Positions 26,097-34,917 of a stretch of DNA of 64,000 bases are shown piece by piece (position 1 is the first letter of the stretch; every line of letters starts with the position of its first letter). The notes beneath the pieces were generated by a model. The model was not told the origin of the DNA, ran no database searches, and saw only the letters and a program-made list of their open reading frames with translations. The stretch comes from UBA2821 sp902763335. GTDB lineage: Bacteria > Bacillota > Clostridia > Lachnospirales > Lachnospiraceae. The stretch lies in NCBI GenBank assembly GCA_052066835.1, contig JBQHRJ010000009.1; one strand, 5' to 3'. The position numbers and the translations under genes were made by a program.

Positions 26097-27323
26097 ATGA
26101 TAGAGATAGTGTATAAAGAAGAAACGGAAGCAGAAGATACAAATATAAAGCTTCCGCGTAATGTAAAACAGATTGGGACCGGAGGGGGAACGAGAAAAGT
26201 ATATATAGAAGATTATGCGGCAGGATTTATAAAAATTCATCCAAAGTCTGATGAAGATTACAGGTATGGAGTGCTGATAGGCGATATAAAGCGGAGTAAA
26301 GCGGGTACATATGTCTTTGTGCGTGGCGTTGTGGAGGCTGATGAACATGGGCAGATAAGATTTGATGATGAGATATGGACAGGGATATACAGCGACATAA
26401 AACATTATTACACTGAGAATGAAATAGTCGGATGGTTTTTAAATGTGCCGGTTATGGACAGGGAATGGAGGGTGAAATTTCAGAAACTTCATCTTGATAA
26501 TTTCGCCGGAAGTGACAGAATATGCTTTTTCTGCGACAGAAGTGAAAATGAGGAGGCAATTTATTCGTATGATTCCGGGATGATGCAGAAACGTCACGGA
26601 TACTTTGTGTATTATGAGAAAAATCCGGAAATGCAGGCCTATATGATAGACAAAAATCCGAATGATGGGGAGACACCAAAAAACAATGTGAAGGTGAACA
26701 GCGGAAGCATATACAGAGACAAAGGCTTTGACACAGTAGCGGGATATAAGGGAAAGTCTAAGCGTATGCCGTCATTTTTATATTCAGCATCATCATTTCT
26801 TGCGGTGGCAGTTCTCGTTGCAACCATCACGCTTATGAACAACTATGGACAGATGCAGAAGCTTAAAGGCTCGCTTGACAAAATAGCGAATAACATGAAA
26901 TCAGCAGGGGGAAGCAGCACAGTCAGTAAGAGTGGAAATGGTGTGCAGCAGGATACTGCGCATATAGAGGTTATACAGGGAGAAGTGGACACGACTACTG
27001 AAAATGCCGATGAAAATCAGACACCGTCAGGGCAGACAGATACATCGGTTCAGTCGGAACAGGTAACTGATACTGCTACACCTGAGAGTATAAACGCAGG
27101 TGAAAATGTGACACAGGCAGAAACGAATCCGGCGGAAAAATCCACTGACGCGGCCGCAAAGTCAACAGAATATAATTTTTACATCGTCCAGAAGGGCGAG
27201 ACATTATCAAAAATATGTGAGAAAATATATGGAACTCAGGATAGAAAACCTGAGGTTATGGAAGCGAATGGAATTACCGATGAAAATAAAATATATATAG
27301 GACAAAAGATTATTTTGCCATAA
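26097..27323 (+). CDS. LysM domain protein with one membrane segment
   Basis: This 408-residue protein has an N-terminal cytoplasmic domain of about 200 residues that I do not recognise (beta-rich, with GIYSDIKHYYTENEIVGWFLNVPVMD). One helix (about residues 222-245; FLYSASSFLAVAVLVATITL) follows, then a Thr/Ser/Gln/Asp-rich linker, and a C-terminal LysM domain (about 360-407; FYIVQKGETLSKICEKIYG to IYIGQKIILP). LysM binds GlcNAc-containing peptidoglycan, so the protein spans from cytoplasm to cell wall. AGGAGG precedes the ATG. The DUF5711 and CvpA genes follow. Confidence 0.82.
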   Translation: MIEIVYKEETEAEDTNIKLPRNVKQIGTGGGTRKVYIEDYAAGFIKIHPKSDEDYRYGVLIGDIKRSKAGTYVFVRGVVEADEHGQIRFDDEIWTGIYSDIKHYYTENEIVGWFLNVPVMDREWRVKFQKLHLDNFAGSDRICFFCDRSENEEAIYSYDSGMMQKRHGYFVYYEKNPEMQAYMIDKNPNDGETPKNNVKVNSGSIYRDKGFDTVAGYKGKSKRMPSFLYSASSFLAVAVLVATITLMNNYGQMQKLKGSLDKIANNMKSAGGSSTVSKSGNGVQQDTAHIEVIQGEVDTTTENADENQTPSGQTDTSVQSEQVTDTATPESINAGENVTQAETNPAEKSTDAAAKSTEYNFYIVQKGETLSKICEKIYGTQDRKPEVMEANGITDENKIYIGQKIILP

Positions 27324-27336
27324 GGGAAAAATCGCA

Positions 27337-27365
27337 TTGACACACCAAAAATATTATTGTATTGT
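27337..27365 (+). promoter_or_regulatory. Promoter of the DUF5711 gene
   Basis: TTGACA (27337-27342), exactly 17 bases, then TATTGT (27360-27365), 43 bases before the start. Confidence 0.65.
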
Positions 27366-27407
27366 AGGTGTAGCATCGTTAAAAACGCATGCAGAATGGA
27401 GTACGAA

Positions 27408-28532
27408 ATGGAAAATTTGAAGAAAAACCGAAAGATATATATATCTGTGGCAGTGGTAGTGCTTGCGGCACTGATAATGATAATTGTGCATAAGATATAT
27501 GACAGAAACAGAACATTTGACTCGTATAAAGTAGAATATACAATGGAAATATCGGATGGGGTTGACAATGAATTTTACCCGTATAAGACCGGAGTGTTAA
27601 AGTACAGCAGTGATGGAATGGCGTACATAGACGGTGGAAAAGAGATATGGAATCAGGGGTTCGAGATTAAGAATCCGGTGATGGATATATGCGGAGATTA
27701 TGTTGCTATTGCCGAGGAAGATTCAAATGATATAAATATATATAATGCATCAGGTGAAGCTTATAAGGTGTCTGCTTCTTATCCGGTGAAAAATCTTGAG
27801 GTATCAAGACAGGGTGTGGTAGCAGCAGTATTAGCAGATGAGGCTGCCAATTATATAGAAGTGATTGCTAAAGACGGAACACAGATTGCCATAGGACGTA
27901 CGGTTCTTCAGGGCGATGGTTATCCGGTGGACATATCTATATCTGAGGATGCCACAAAAGTGGCAGCAGCGTATCTGGCAGTTACCAGTGGAGAGATACA
28001 GTCGAAAATCGTATTTTATAACTATTCGGAGGTCGGAAAAAATGAGACAGACAGAATAGTTGGTGGATTTAATGATTTTGAAGATTCTCTTATTCCTGAT
28101 ATAGAATTTATCAATGAGAATACTGTGGCAGCTATCGGGGATAATATCATAGCCATATACAGTATAGATGAGACACCGTCTGAGGTGGCAAGAATCAAAG
28201 TTAAAAACGAGATACAGAGTGTTGTGTATGATGATAAATACATTGCATTGATAGTAAAAAATGATGAAAGCGGAAAAAATATGCTTCAGGTTTATGACCT
28301 TACCGGAAAAAGAGTATTATCACAGGAAGAAGAATTTGCGTATTCAGGCATAAAAATGTCTGACGGGAATATAATAATGTATAACGATACCGAATGTAAG
28401 GTAGTCTCAGTGGCAGGTGTGACAAAGTTCAAATACAACTTTACCATGGGCATAACATCAATAGTACCGGTAAGTGGAGAAGAATTTATATTTATAAGCG
28501 GTAAAAATGTACAGAAGATACTGTTAAATTAA
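27408..28532 (+). CDS. DUF5711 family membrane-anchored protein
   Basis: This 374-residue protein starts with a basic segment and one membrane helix (residues 7-25; IYISVAVVVLAALIMIIVH). A large exterior region follows with repeating beta-strand units (for example NPVMDICGDYVAIAEEDSNDINIYN and SGIKMSDGNIIMYNDTECKVVS) that resemble a beta-propeller. DUF5711 proteins are common in Clostridia and have no assigned function. The start at 27408 has GGAG 7 bases upstream. The CvpA gene follows 36 bases later and is probably co-transcribed. Confidence 0.75.
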   Translation: MENLKKNRKIYISVAVVVLAALIMIIVHKIYDRNRTFDSYKVEYTMEISDGVDNEFYPYKTGVLKYSSDGMAYIDGGKEIWNQGFEIKNPVMDICGDYVAIAEEDSNDINIYNASGEAYKVSASYPVKNLEVSRQGVVAAVLADEAANYIEVIAKDGTQIAIGRTVLQGDGYPVDISISEDATKVAAAYLAVTSGEIQSKIVFYNYSEVGKNETDRIVGGFNDFEDSLIPDIEFINENTVAAIGDNIIAIYSIDETPSEVARIKVKNEIQSVVYDDKYIALIVKNDESGKNMLQVYDLTGKRVLSQEEEFAYSGIKMSDGNIIMYNDTECKVVSVAGVTKFKYNFTMGITSIVPVSGEEFIFISGKNVQKILLN

Positions 28533-28568
28533 AAAACATCAGGGTGTACCGCATGAAATGGAGAAAAA

Positions 28569-29318
28569 ATGATGACAGATAAAATACTTTTGGCAGGTGT
28601 GTTAATATTTCTGGCTGCCATGGCATATAATGGAAGTAAGAAGGGAGTTATAAGACTGGTATATTCGGTTGTGGCAATGGTTGTAGCAATGATGTTGTCA
28701 CAGTGTCTTGCCATTCCGGTGAGCGATTTCCTGACTAAGAGTACACCGGTTTATAAAACCATAAAGTCACATACGGAGAATTATGTGGAAACTAACATCA
28801 GACCAAATATAGAATTGAAACAGCTTGAGGGTGCAGGCAGCGTGGAAGATGCACTGGAACTGCCGGAGGCTCTTAAAAATATGCTGTTTGATGAAAGTGT
28901 TCTTGGTAAGGATGCAGAAGAATTACTATCCGGGGATATTGTGACAGTCGGAACAGATAAAATATGCGAAAGCATTTCTAAGGGACTGGCGGCCGTGTGC
29001 ATGAGAGCAGTTGTATCGATAGTTATTTTTATCATTATTGCAGCCATACTTAGTTTTATCAGTAAAACGCTCAATATTTTTTCAAGAATCCCGGGTATAT
29101 ATACACTTAATAAAACTGCCGGTGCCATAGTAGGTCTGGCTGAGGGTATAGTTGTTCTGTGGATAGTGAGTATAGTCATTATGACAATGTCGGGAACAAC
29201 CACGGGAAATGCCCTTATGACAATGATAGATAAGAACAGCGTGCTGAGTTTTATATATGATACGAACATATTTGCAAAACTTTTTCAAAATACGCTTGAC
29301 GTATCGTCAATCAGTTGA
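28569..29318 (+). CDS. CvpA family membrane protein
   Basis: This 249-residue protein has N-terminal helices (residues 5-22; ILLAGVLIFLAAMAYNGSKKGVIRLVY) with the CvpA GxxKG feature, an exterior loop of about 90 residues, and two C-terminal helices with KTLNIFSRIPGIYTLNKTAGAIVGLAEG. CvpA proteins are linked to colicin V production and envelope stress; the molecular role is poorly known. The LysM-DUF5711-CvpA grouping suggests an envelope function. Its end overlaps the tRNA-Cys promoter. Confidence 0.82.
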   Translation: MMTDKILLAGVLIFLAAMAYNGSKKGVIRLVYSVVAMVVAMMLSQCLAIPVSDFLTKSTPVYKTIKSHTENYVETNIRPNIELKQLEGAGSVEDALELPEALKNMLFDESVLGKDAEELLSGDIVTVGTDKICESISKGLAAVCMRAVVSIVIFIIIAAILSFISKTLNIFSRIPGIYTLNKTAGAIVGLAEGIVVLWIVSIVIMTMSGTTTGNALMTMIDKNSVLSFIYDTNIFAKLFQNTLDVSSIS

Positions 29319-29324
29319 TATAAT
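29296..29324 (+). promoter_or_regulatory. Promoter of tRNA-Cys
   Basis: TTGACG (29296-29301), 17 bases, TATAAT (29319-29324). It begins inside the end of the CvpA gene. Confidence 0.75.
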
Positions 29325-29338
29325 GTAGGAGTTCTTAA

Positions 29339-29409
29339 GGCGAGTTAGCCAAGTGGTAAGGCATCGGTCTGCAACACCGCTATCACCAGTTCAAATCTGG
29401 TACTCGCCT
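29339..29409 (+). tRNA. tRNA-Cys (anticodon GCA)
   Basis: The 71-base gene folds into a full cloverleaf. The acceptor GGCGAGT pairs with ACTCGCC with discriminator T, the D-arm carries AGCCAAGTGGTAAGGC, the anticodon loop is CTGCAAC, and the T-arm ACCAG-TTCAAAT-CTGGT is perfect. The top pair of the anticodon stem is a T/C mismatch, which should be tolerated. CCA is not encoded. It is the only tRNA gene I find in the window. Confidence 0.95.
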
Positions 29410-29418
29410 CTAACATAT

Positions 29419-29453
29419 AAGCATTTGTGCATTCGTGTGCAAATGCTTTTTTT
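29419..29453 (+). terminator. Terminator of tRNA-Cys
   Basis: GCATTTG (29421-29427) pairs with CAAATGC (29440-29446), extended by AA/TT, followed by T7. Confidence 0.85.
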
Positions 29454-29487
29454 AATAGCTAATTGCAAAACCATAATATAATATGCT

Positions 29488-29530
29488 TTGTGCAAATTTA
29501 TAGGTTGCATAAGCGACATTCTGAGGAGGC
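29488..29530 (+). repeat. Structured repeat, remnant 6 (5' part only)
   Basis: TTGTGCAAATTTATAGG, TTGCATAAGCGACATTCTG and AGGAGGC match the first 43 bases of copies 1-3, then the similarity ends. The last bases, GAGGAGG instead of GAGGCGG, serve as the ribosome binding site of the next gene. Confidence 0.8.
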
Positions 29531-29534
29531 TTTC

Positions 29535-30998
29535 ATGGGCGAACTATATAACAGGCTAAAGGAATATTCACAGAGCGATTACTATCCGTTCCATATGCCG
29601 GGACACAAAAGGCAGAATATAACAGATCTTAATCCATACAGTTATGATATAACGGAGATAGACGGCTTTGACAATCTGCACAATCCTGAGGGAATATTAA
29701 GAATAGCCATGGATCGTGCGTCAAAAATGTATGGAACAGAGAGAACGTATTTTATGATAAATGGCAGCAGCGGTGGAATCTTAACAGCAATATCGGCGTG
29801 TACCAAAAAAGGAGATAAAATTCTTGTTGCAAGGAATTGCCACAAGTCTGTATATAATGCCATATATTTAAACGAACTCGAGCCGGTATATATATACCCT
29901 GAATATATAGAGGAGTTTGGAATAAACGGAGGAATAAAACCGGAATGTGTAAGGGCGGCGCTTGAAGAAAATGCAGACATACGTGCTGTTGTGATTACAT
30001 CGCCTACATATGAGGGAATCGTGTCGGATGTAAAAAGCATAGCCGGAATTGTTCACAGCCACAATATCCCTTTAATAGTTGATGAAGCACACGGTGCACA
30101 TTTCAGCATGCACGATGAGCTGCCGGAGACAGCGGTACTGTGTGACGCCGATGTTGTAATACAGAGCATGCATAAAACACTTCCGGCGTTGACGCAGACG
30201 GCACTTTTGCATTTGAACGGAAATATTGTGAACCGTGACCGGATAGAAAAATATCTTGGCATATTTCAGACAAGCAGTCCGTCATATGTGCTGATGGCGA
30301 GTATGGATGAATGTTTTGACATATTACTGAATGACGGCGAAAAGATGTTTGAAGGATATATGAGCCGTATGAAAACTCTGAATGAATATTTAAAGGAGTT
30401 TACCCATCTTAAATTTACAGACAGCAGTCTTAAAGGGAAATATGGGGTTTTTGGTGTGGATATTTCAAAGATTGTTGTATCCTGCAGAGGGACCGGATAT
30501 ACAGGGGCGGAAATGTACAGGGAACTTCTTGACAGGCATCATCTTCAGCTAGAGATGGCATCGGGAGACTATGTGATAGCAATGACCTCCGTTATGGATA
30601 CGCAGGAAGGCTTGCTGCGGCTTTTTAAGGCGTTGGCGGATATTGACAGACACATAAGAGTGTATGGAAACAAAAATAACAACCTGAATTATGGAGAGTA
30701 CGATTACCGAATGGAAAAAGCTGTCGTTGTGAAAAAGATATCTGATATTTCGGATTGTAAGACAGAGACAATGAGGCTTGACATGGCACAGGGGAAAATA
30801 TCTGCGGAATATATATATCTTTATCCGCCGGGAATACCTGTGGTGGCACCGGGAGAAATGGTGACGGGAGAAATAGTAATGTTACTTAAAAGATACATGG
30901 ATTCAGGGCTTACCATACACGGACTTAGGGATAAAAAGTGTGAAAATATTGAAGTGGTAAAAGAAGAATTTAAAACGTTGGTGTTTAGAAAGGAATAG
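29535..30998 (+). CDS. Orn/Lys/Arg decarboxylase-family PLP enzyme (YaaO-like)
   Basis: This 487-residue cytoplasmic enzyme belongs to the fold I basic amino acid decarboxylases that feed polyamine synthesis. The N-terminal part has YPFHMPGHKR and FMINGSSGGILTAI, followed by the cofactor region VDEAHGAHFSMH and the PLP-lysine motif MHKTLPALTQTALLH. The C-terminal domain (YLYPPGIPVVAPGE) is intact. It is about the size of Bacillus YaaO/SpeA rather than the long enterobacterial enzymes. The ATG at 29535 follows GAGGAGG by 5 bases. It opens the yaa/yab-like gene group. Confidence 0.88.
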   Translation: MGELYNRLKEYSQSDYYPFHMPGHKRQNITDLNPYSYDITEIDGFDNLHNPEGILRIAMDRASKMYGTERTYFMINGSSGGILTAISACTKKGDKILVARNCHKSVYNAIYLNELEPVYIYPEYIEEFGINGGIKPECVRAALEENADIRAVVITSPTYEGIVSDVKSIAGIVHSHNIPLIVDEAHGAHFSMHDELPETAVLCDADVVIQSMHKTLPALTQTALLHLNGNIVNRDRIEKYLGIFQTSSPSYVLMASMDECFDILLNDGEKMFEGYMSRMKTLNEYLKEFTHLKFTDSSLKGKYGVFGVDISKIVVSCRGTGYTGAEMYRELLDRHHLQLEMASGDYVIAMTSVMDTQEGLLRLFKALADIDRHIRVYGNKNNNLNYGEYDYRMEKAVVVKKISDISDCKTETMRLDMAQGKISAEYIYLYPPGIPVVAPGEMVTGEIVMLLKRYMDSGLTIHGLRDKKCENIEVVKEEFKTLVFRKE

Positions 30999-31002
30999 AT
31001 AA

Positions 31003-31587
31003 ATGCTGTATGTGATAATGGGAAAAAGCTCCAGTGGAAAAGATACGATATACAGGAAACTGATGGAGGATAATGAGCTTAAGTTAAATAAAATAATAAC
31101 CTATACAACCAGACCGGCAAGGGCGGGTGAGGTAGAAGGAAATGAGTATCATTTTGTCGATGAAGCAAAGATGAATGAGATGGATATAAATGGAAAAATA
31201 ATAGAAAAAAGGGCATACGATACTGTGTATGGTGTCTGGAATTATTTCACGGCTGATGATGAAAATGTAAAAATAGACAGGGATAATTACATGGTTATCG
31301 GTACACTCGATTCGTATGAACAGTTAAGAGTGTATTATGGTGAGAAAAAAGTTATGCCAATTTATATAGAAGTGGAGGATGGCGAGAGACTTGCAAGGGC
31401 ACTTGAGCGTGAGCGAGAACAGGATGAGCCTAAATATAGTGAAATGTGCAGAAGATATCTTGCAGATGAACAGGATTTTAACGCGGAAAGACTTGAAAAA
31501 CTTGGGATAAAAAGAAAATATTTTAATAACGATATACAGCAGTGCATGAGCCAAATAAAAGAGCAAATTCTTATGACCTCTGATTGA
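31003..31587 (+). CDS. Guanylate kinase-like P-loop protein
   Basis: The 194-residue protein starts with the P-loop GKSSSGKDT and has the guanylate kinase signature TTRPARAGEVEGNEYHFV, so it resembles Gmk and phosphorylates nucleotides or a related substrate. It occupies the place where Bacillus has tmk (thymidylate kinase), between the yaaO-like and yaaR genes. Its LID region is less typical (EREREQDEPKYSEMCRRYLADEQDFN), so I do not assign GMP as the substrate. The ATG lies 2 bases after the decarboxylase stop, with AAAGGAATAG upstream. Confidence 0.75.
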   Translation: MLYVIMGKSSSGKDTIYRKLMEDNELKLNKIITYTTRPARAGEVEGNEYHFVDEAKMNEMDINGKIIEKRAYDTVYGVWNYFTADDENVKIDRDNYMVIGTLDSYEQLRVYYGEKKVMPIYIEVEDGERLARALEREREQDEPKYSEMCRRYLADEQDFNAERLEKLGIKRKYFNNDIQQCMSQIKEQILMTSD

Positions 31588-31648
31588 AAGAAGTACAAAT
31601 ATATGTTATAATTGTAGGTATTAAAATAGAATGGTTGGGTGTATGTAT

Positions 31649-32089
31649 ATGAATATCCGAGTAAATGAAATTTCACAAACTTCACAGCCGGACGGACAGA
31701 GGCAGGTTTCACAGACTGACGGAAATTTCAAATTCGTGCTTGCAAGCAATATTGAAGAAAAAGATTTGCAGGCAAAAATCAGCACGATGATGAACGAAAT
31801 CACCGAATTCGGCAAAAAAATAACTAAAAAATCAGATATTCGTGACATGAAACACTACCGCGGCCTTATAAAAGGCTTTTTAAATGAGATAGTTTACAGG
31901 TCTCACAGTTTTTCGAGAGAGAATTATCTTGATCGCAAGGGCCGTCACAGAGTATACGGCATAATAAGACTTATAGATAAAAATCTGGATGAACTTGCAC
32001 AGGAACTTCTCAAAGACGAAAAAGACAATATAAAAATATTAAATCTTGTAGGCGATATAGAAGGTATGTTACTGGATATATTAACGTGA
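31649..32089 (+). CDS. yaaR: YaaR family protein (DUF327)
   Basis: This 146-residue soluble helical protein matches DUF327/YaaR (ITEFGKKITKKSDIRDMKHYRGLIKGFLNEIVYRS and the LDRKGRHRVYGIIRLID segment). Its function is unknown; the position next to holB is conserved in firmicutes. Three in-frame ATGs are close together (31631, 31643, 31649); I use the last, with a weak GGGTG upstream. A partial repeat follows its stop directly. Confidence 0.82.
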   Translation: MNIRVNEISQTSQPDGQRQVSQTDGNFKFVLASNIEEKDLQAKISTMMNEITEFGKKITKKSDIRDMKHYRGLIKGFLNEIVYRSHSFSRENYLDRKGRHRVYGIIRLIDKNLDELAQELLKDEKDNIKILNLVGDIEGMLLDILT

Positions 32090-32090
32090 A

Positions 32091-32140
32091 ATGTACCGTT
32101 GTCAGCCGTCGGCAGCGGAAGCGTGCCGACGTTAGGATTG
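32091..32140 (+). repeat. Structured repeat, remnant 5 (3' core)
   Basis: ATGTACCGTTGTCAGCCG matches the conserved 3' core of the other copies. It is followed by the hairpin CGTCGGCA-GCGGAAGCG-TGCCGACG, in the same place as the loop that contains GTGCAAACG elsewhere. Outer stems are absent, so this is a remnant or a minimal form, located between yaaR and holB. Confidence 0.6.
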
Positions 32141-32201
32141 TTGATTTATCACAGATAATGACTGAAAATTTTATGATTTTAAGAAGAAAGGTGTGGTACT
32201 C

Positions 32202-33209
32202 ATGGCAGGATATAAAGACATAATTGGAAACGAGCAGATAAAAGAGCATTTTAAAAATGCAATCCGGTTGAACAGGGTGTCACATGCTTATATCTTAAAC
32301 GGAGACAAAGGCATGGGAAAGAAAATGATATCCAAAACATTTGCCATGGCACTTCAGTGTGAGAAGTTTGATGGCGAACCGTGTATGGAATGTCGTTCGT
32401 GCAGACAGGCACTGACTGACAATCAGCCGGATATCAAGTATGTTACCCACGAAAAGCCGAACGTAATAGGCGTTGATGATATAAGAGAACAGATAAATAA
32501 CGATATCCAGATAAAGCCTTACAGCAGCAGATATAAAATATATATAGTTGATGAGGCAGAGAAAATGAATGTGCAGGCACAGAATGCACTTCTTAAGACT
32601 ATAGAGGAACCACCGGAATACGGAATAATTATTCTTCTTACAACGAATGCGGAAATGTTTCTTCCGACGATACTTTCAAGATGTGTCATGCTCAATATGA
32701 AATATATGGAAAACAGACAGATGAGAGAATATCTGATGCAGAAGATGGAGATTCCGGATTATCAGGCAGAAGTTATAATAGCATTTGCAGGGGGGAATCT
32801 TGGGAAGGCAATAAGACTTGCCACATCAGATGATTTTAATGAGTTAAAAGGTTCAGTTACACATTTGCTTGAATATATAGATGACATGGAGACATATGAA
32901 GTAGTTCAGGCGGTCAAACAGTGTGAAAAATATAAAGTGGACATATCAGATTATATAGATCTGATGATGGTCTGGTACAGGGACGTTCTCGTATTCAAGG
33001 TTTCGAAGAATGTGGGAGAGCTTACATTTAAGGATGAATACGGATATATAAAGGAACAGTCAGAGAAGATATCATATAACGGACTTGAGGCGATACTTAC
33101 GGCTATGGATAAGGCAAAGACAAGAATACGTGCAAATGTAAACTTTGATCTGGCGATAGAGATGATGTTCCTTACGATAAGAGATGCACTTAACGGCAAA
33201 GAACAGTAG
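32202..33209 (+). CDS. holB: DNA polymerase III subunit delta prime
   Basis: This 335-residue protein of the clamp-loader complex has the AAA+ fold: HAYILNGDKGMGKKM (Walker A), a zinc module CEKFDGEPCMECRSC, IYIVDEAEKMNVQAQNALLKTIEEPP (Walker B and Sensor 1 region) and the SRC motif (LPTILSRC). It loads the beta clamp onto DNA. The ATG at 32202 is preferred over GTG 32193. It lies between yaaR and ricT as in Bacillus. Confidence 0.93.
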   Translation: MAGYKDIIGNEQIKEHFKNAIRLNRVSHAYILNGDKGMGKKMISKTFAMALQCEKFDGEPCMECRSCRQALTDNQPDIKYVTHEKPNVIGVDDIREQINNDIQIKPYSSRYKIYIVDEAEKMNVQAQNALLKTIEEPPEYGIIILLTTNAEMFLPTILSRCVMLNMKYMENRQMREYLMQKMEIPDYQAEVIIAFAGGNLGKAIRLATSDDFNELKGSVTHLLEYIDDMETYEVVQAVKQCEKYKVDISDYIDLMMVWYRDVLVFKVSKNVGELTFKDEYGYIKEQSEKISYNGLEAILTAMDKAKTRIRANVNFDLAIEMMFLTIRDALNGKEQ

Positions 33210-33230
33210 ATATCAGGAAAGGCATGAAAA

Positions 33231-34136
33231 ATGGTTAATGTTATAGGAGTAAGATTTAGAAAGGCAGGTAAAATATATTTCTTTTCACTTGCGGGAATAG
33301 AGGTAGAAGAGGGGCAGCATGTTATAGTGGAAACTGCCAGAGGTGTGGAGTATGGACGTGTAGTCCTCGGTTCGAGAGACGTAGAGGAGGACAAGATAGT
33401 ACAGCCGCTTAAATCCATTATCCGTGTGGCAACACCGGAAGATGATGAAATAGATGCTAAGAACAGGGAAAAAGAGAAAAAAGCAGCAGTTATATGTGCT
33501 GAAAAGATACGCAAGCATGGGCTTGAGATGAAGCTTATAGATACTGAATATACATTTGATAATAACAAAGTACTGTTTTATTTTACGGCAGATGGAAGAA
33601 TTGATTTCAGGGAACTTGTAAAGGACCTTGCATCTGTATTTAAGACCAGAATCGAGTTAAGACAGATTGGTGTCAGGGATGAGACTAAGGCACTCGGAGG
33701 CTACAGTATATGCGGAAGACCTCTTTGCTGCAACACATATTTATCTGATTTTGTTCCGGTATCAATCAAGATGGCGAAGGAACAGAATCTTTCACTTAAT
33801 CCGACTAAGATATCCGGTGTATGCGGAAGACTTATGTGCTGCCTGAAGAATGAGGAAGAGACTTATGAAGAACTGAATAAAAATCTTCCGGGAATAGGTG
33901 ATTATGTCACTACAGATGACGGGCTTAAGGGCGAGGTTCACAGTGTCAGTGTATTGAGACAGCTTGTCAAGGTTATAGTTGAGACAGGTGATGTAAAGGA
34001 AATCAGGGAATATAAGGTCGAGCAGCTTAAGTTCAAGAAACGAAACAGACGTGATTCTGAGAGGGTGTCAGAAGAGGAAATGAAGGCACTCAAAGCACTG
34101 GAGGAAAAGGGTGGAAAGTCAAAATTTGAGGACTAA
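33231..34136 (+). CDS. ricT: RicT/YaaT, PSP1 domain protein of the Y-complex
   Basis: This 301-residue protein has the PSP1 domain, with YSICGRPLCCNTYLSDF and GVCGRLMCCL, whose cysteines hold Fe-S clusters in the Bacillus RicAFT complex. That complex supports sporulation, competence and mRNA maturation. N-terminal residues 1-60 and the charged C-terminus are as expected. The 3' end overlaps the methyltransferase start by 26 bases. Confidence 0.92.
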   Translation: MVNVIGVRFRKAGKIYFFSLAGIEVEEGQHVIVETARGVEYGRVVLGSRDVEEDKIVQPLKSIIRVATPEDDEIDAKNREKEKKAAVICAEKIRKHGLEMKLIDTEYTFDNNKVLFYFTADGRIDFRELVKDLASVFKTRIELRQIGVRDETKALGGYSICGRPLCCNTYLSDFVPVSIKMAKEQNLSLNPTKISGVCGRLMCCLKNEEETYEELNKNLPGIGDYVTTDDGLKGEVHSVSVLRQLVKVIVETGDVKEIREYKVEQLKFKKRNRRDSERVSEEEMKALKALEEKGGKSKFED

Positions 34137-34887
34137 TGATGAATACCGTGATGTGTGTCTCAAGGAAGGTGAGAGACTCGATGATTTGAACAGAAACGGA
34201 TATATGATAATACAAAACAGTGGAAAATTCTGTTTTGGAATGGATGCGGTACTCCTTACCGGATTTGCCAATATAAATGAGGGCGAAAAAGTAATGGACC
34301 TTGGAACAGGGACGGGAATCATTCCCATACTGCTTGCAGCAAAGAGTAACTGCAATGCACATTTTACGGCACTTGAGATACAGGAGGAGAGTGCCGACAT
34401 GGCATCAAGAAGTGTCAGATATAATGGATTGCAGGACAGTATAGATATAGTGTGTGGTGATATCAAAGAAGCTTCAAGTATATTTAAGAAGGCTTCCTAC
34501 GATGTCGTTACGAGTAATCCTCCTTATATGAACGATAATCATGGCATAAAAAATCCGGATATGCCTAAAGCGATAGCGAGACATGAATTATTGTGTACGC
34601 TTGAGGACGTGGTCAGGGAAGCTGCTCTGTTATTAAAACCCGGTGGCAGATTTTATATGGTTCACAGACCACACCGACTGGCAGAGATAATATGCACACT
34701 CAGAGAACACAGACTTGAGCCGAAGAGAATAAGACTGGTTCATCCGTTTGCAGATAAAGATGCAAATATGGTTCTCATAGAGTCGGCCAGAGGCGGTAAG
34801 CCCATGATGAAAGTGGAAAGCCCTCTGATTGTATATAAAAGTCAGGGTGAATATACAGATGAGATATATACTATCTATAATAAATAG
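34111..34887 (+). CDS. tRNA1(Val) adenine-37 N6-methyltransferase-like (TrmN6/YabB)
   Basis: This 258-residue class I SAM methyltransferase has VMDLGTGTGIIPILLA (motif I) and SNPPYM (motif IV, NPPY), which marks N6-adenine methylation. The family modifies A37 of tRNA-Val in Escherichia coli; in firmicutes the substrate is inferred. The start is GTG at 34111, with GGAGG 10 bases upstream and an overlap of ricT; TTG 34126 is an alternative. YabA, which Bacillus has here, is absent. Confidence 0.85.
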   Translation: MESQNLRTNDEYRDVCLKEGERLDDLNRNGYMIIQNSGKFCFGMDAVLLTGFANINEGEKVMDLGTGTGIIPILLAAKSNCNAHFTALEIQEESADMASRSVRYNGLQDSIDIVCGDIKEASSIFKKASYDVVTSNPPYMNDNHGIKNPDMPKAIARHELLCTLEDVVREAALLLKPGGRFYMVHRPHRLAEIICTLREHRLEPKRIRLVHPFADKDANMVLIESARGGKPMMKVESPLIVYKSQGEYTDEIYTIYNK

Positions 34888-34917
34888 CAGGTGTTTTATA
34901 TAGAGAAAGGAACATAT

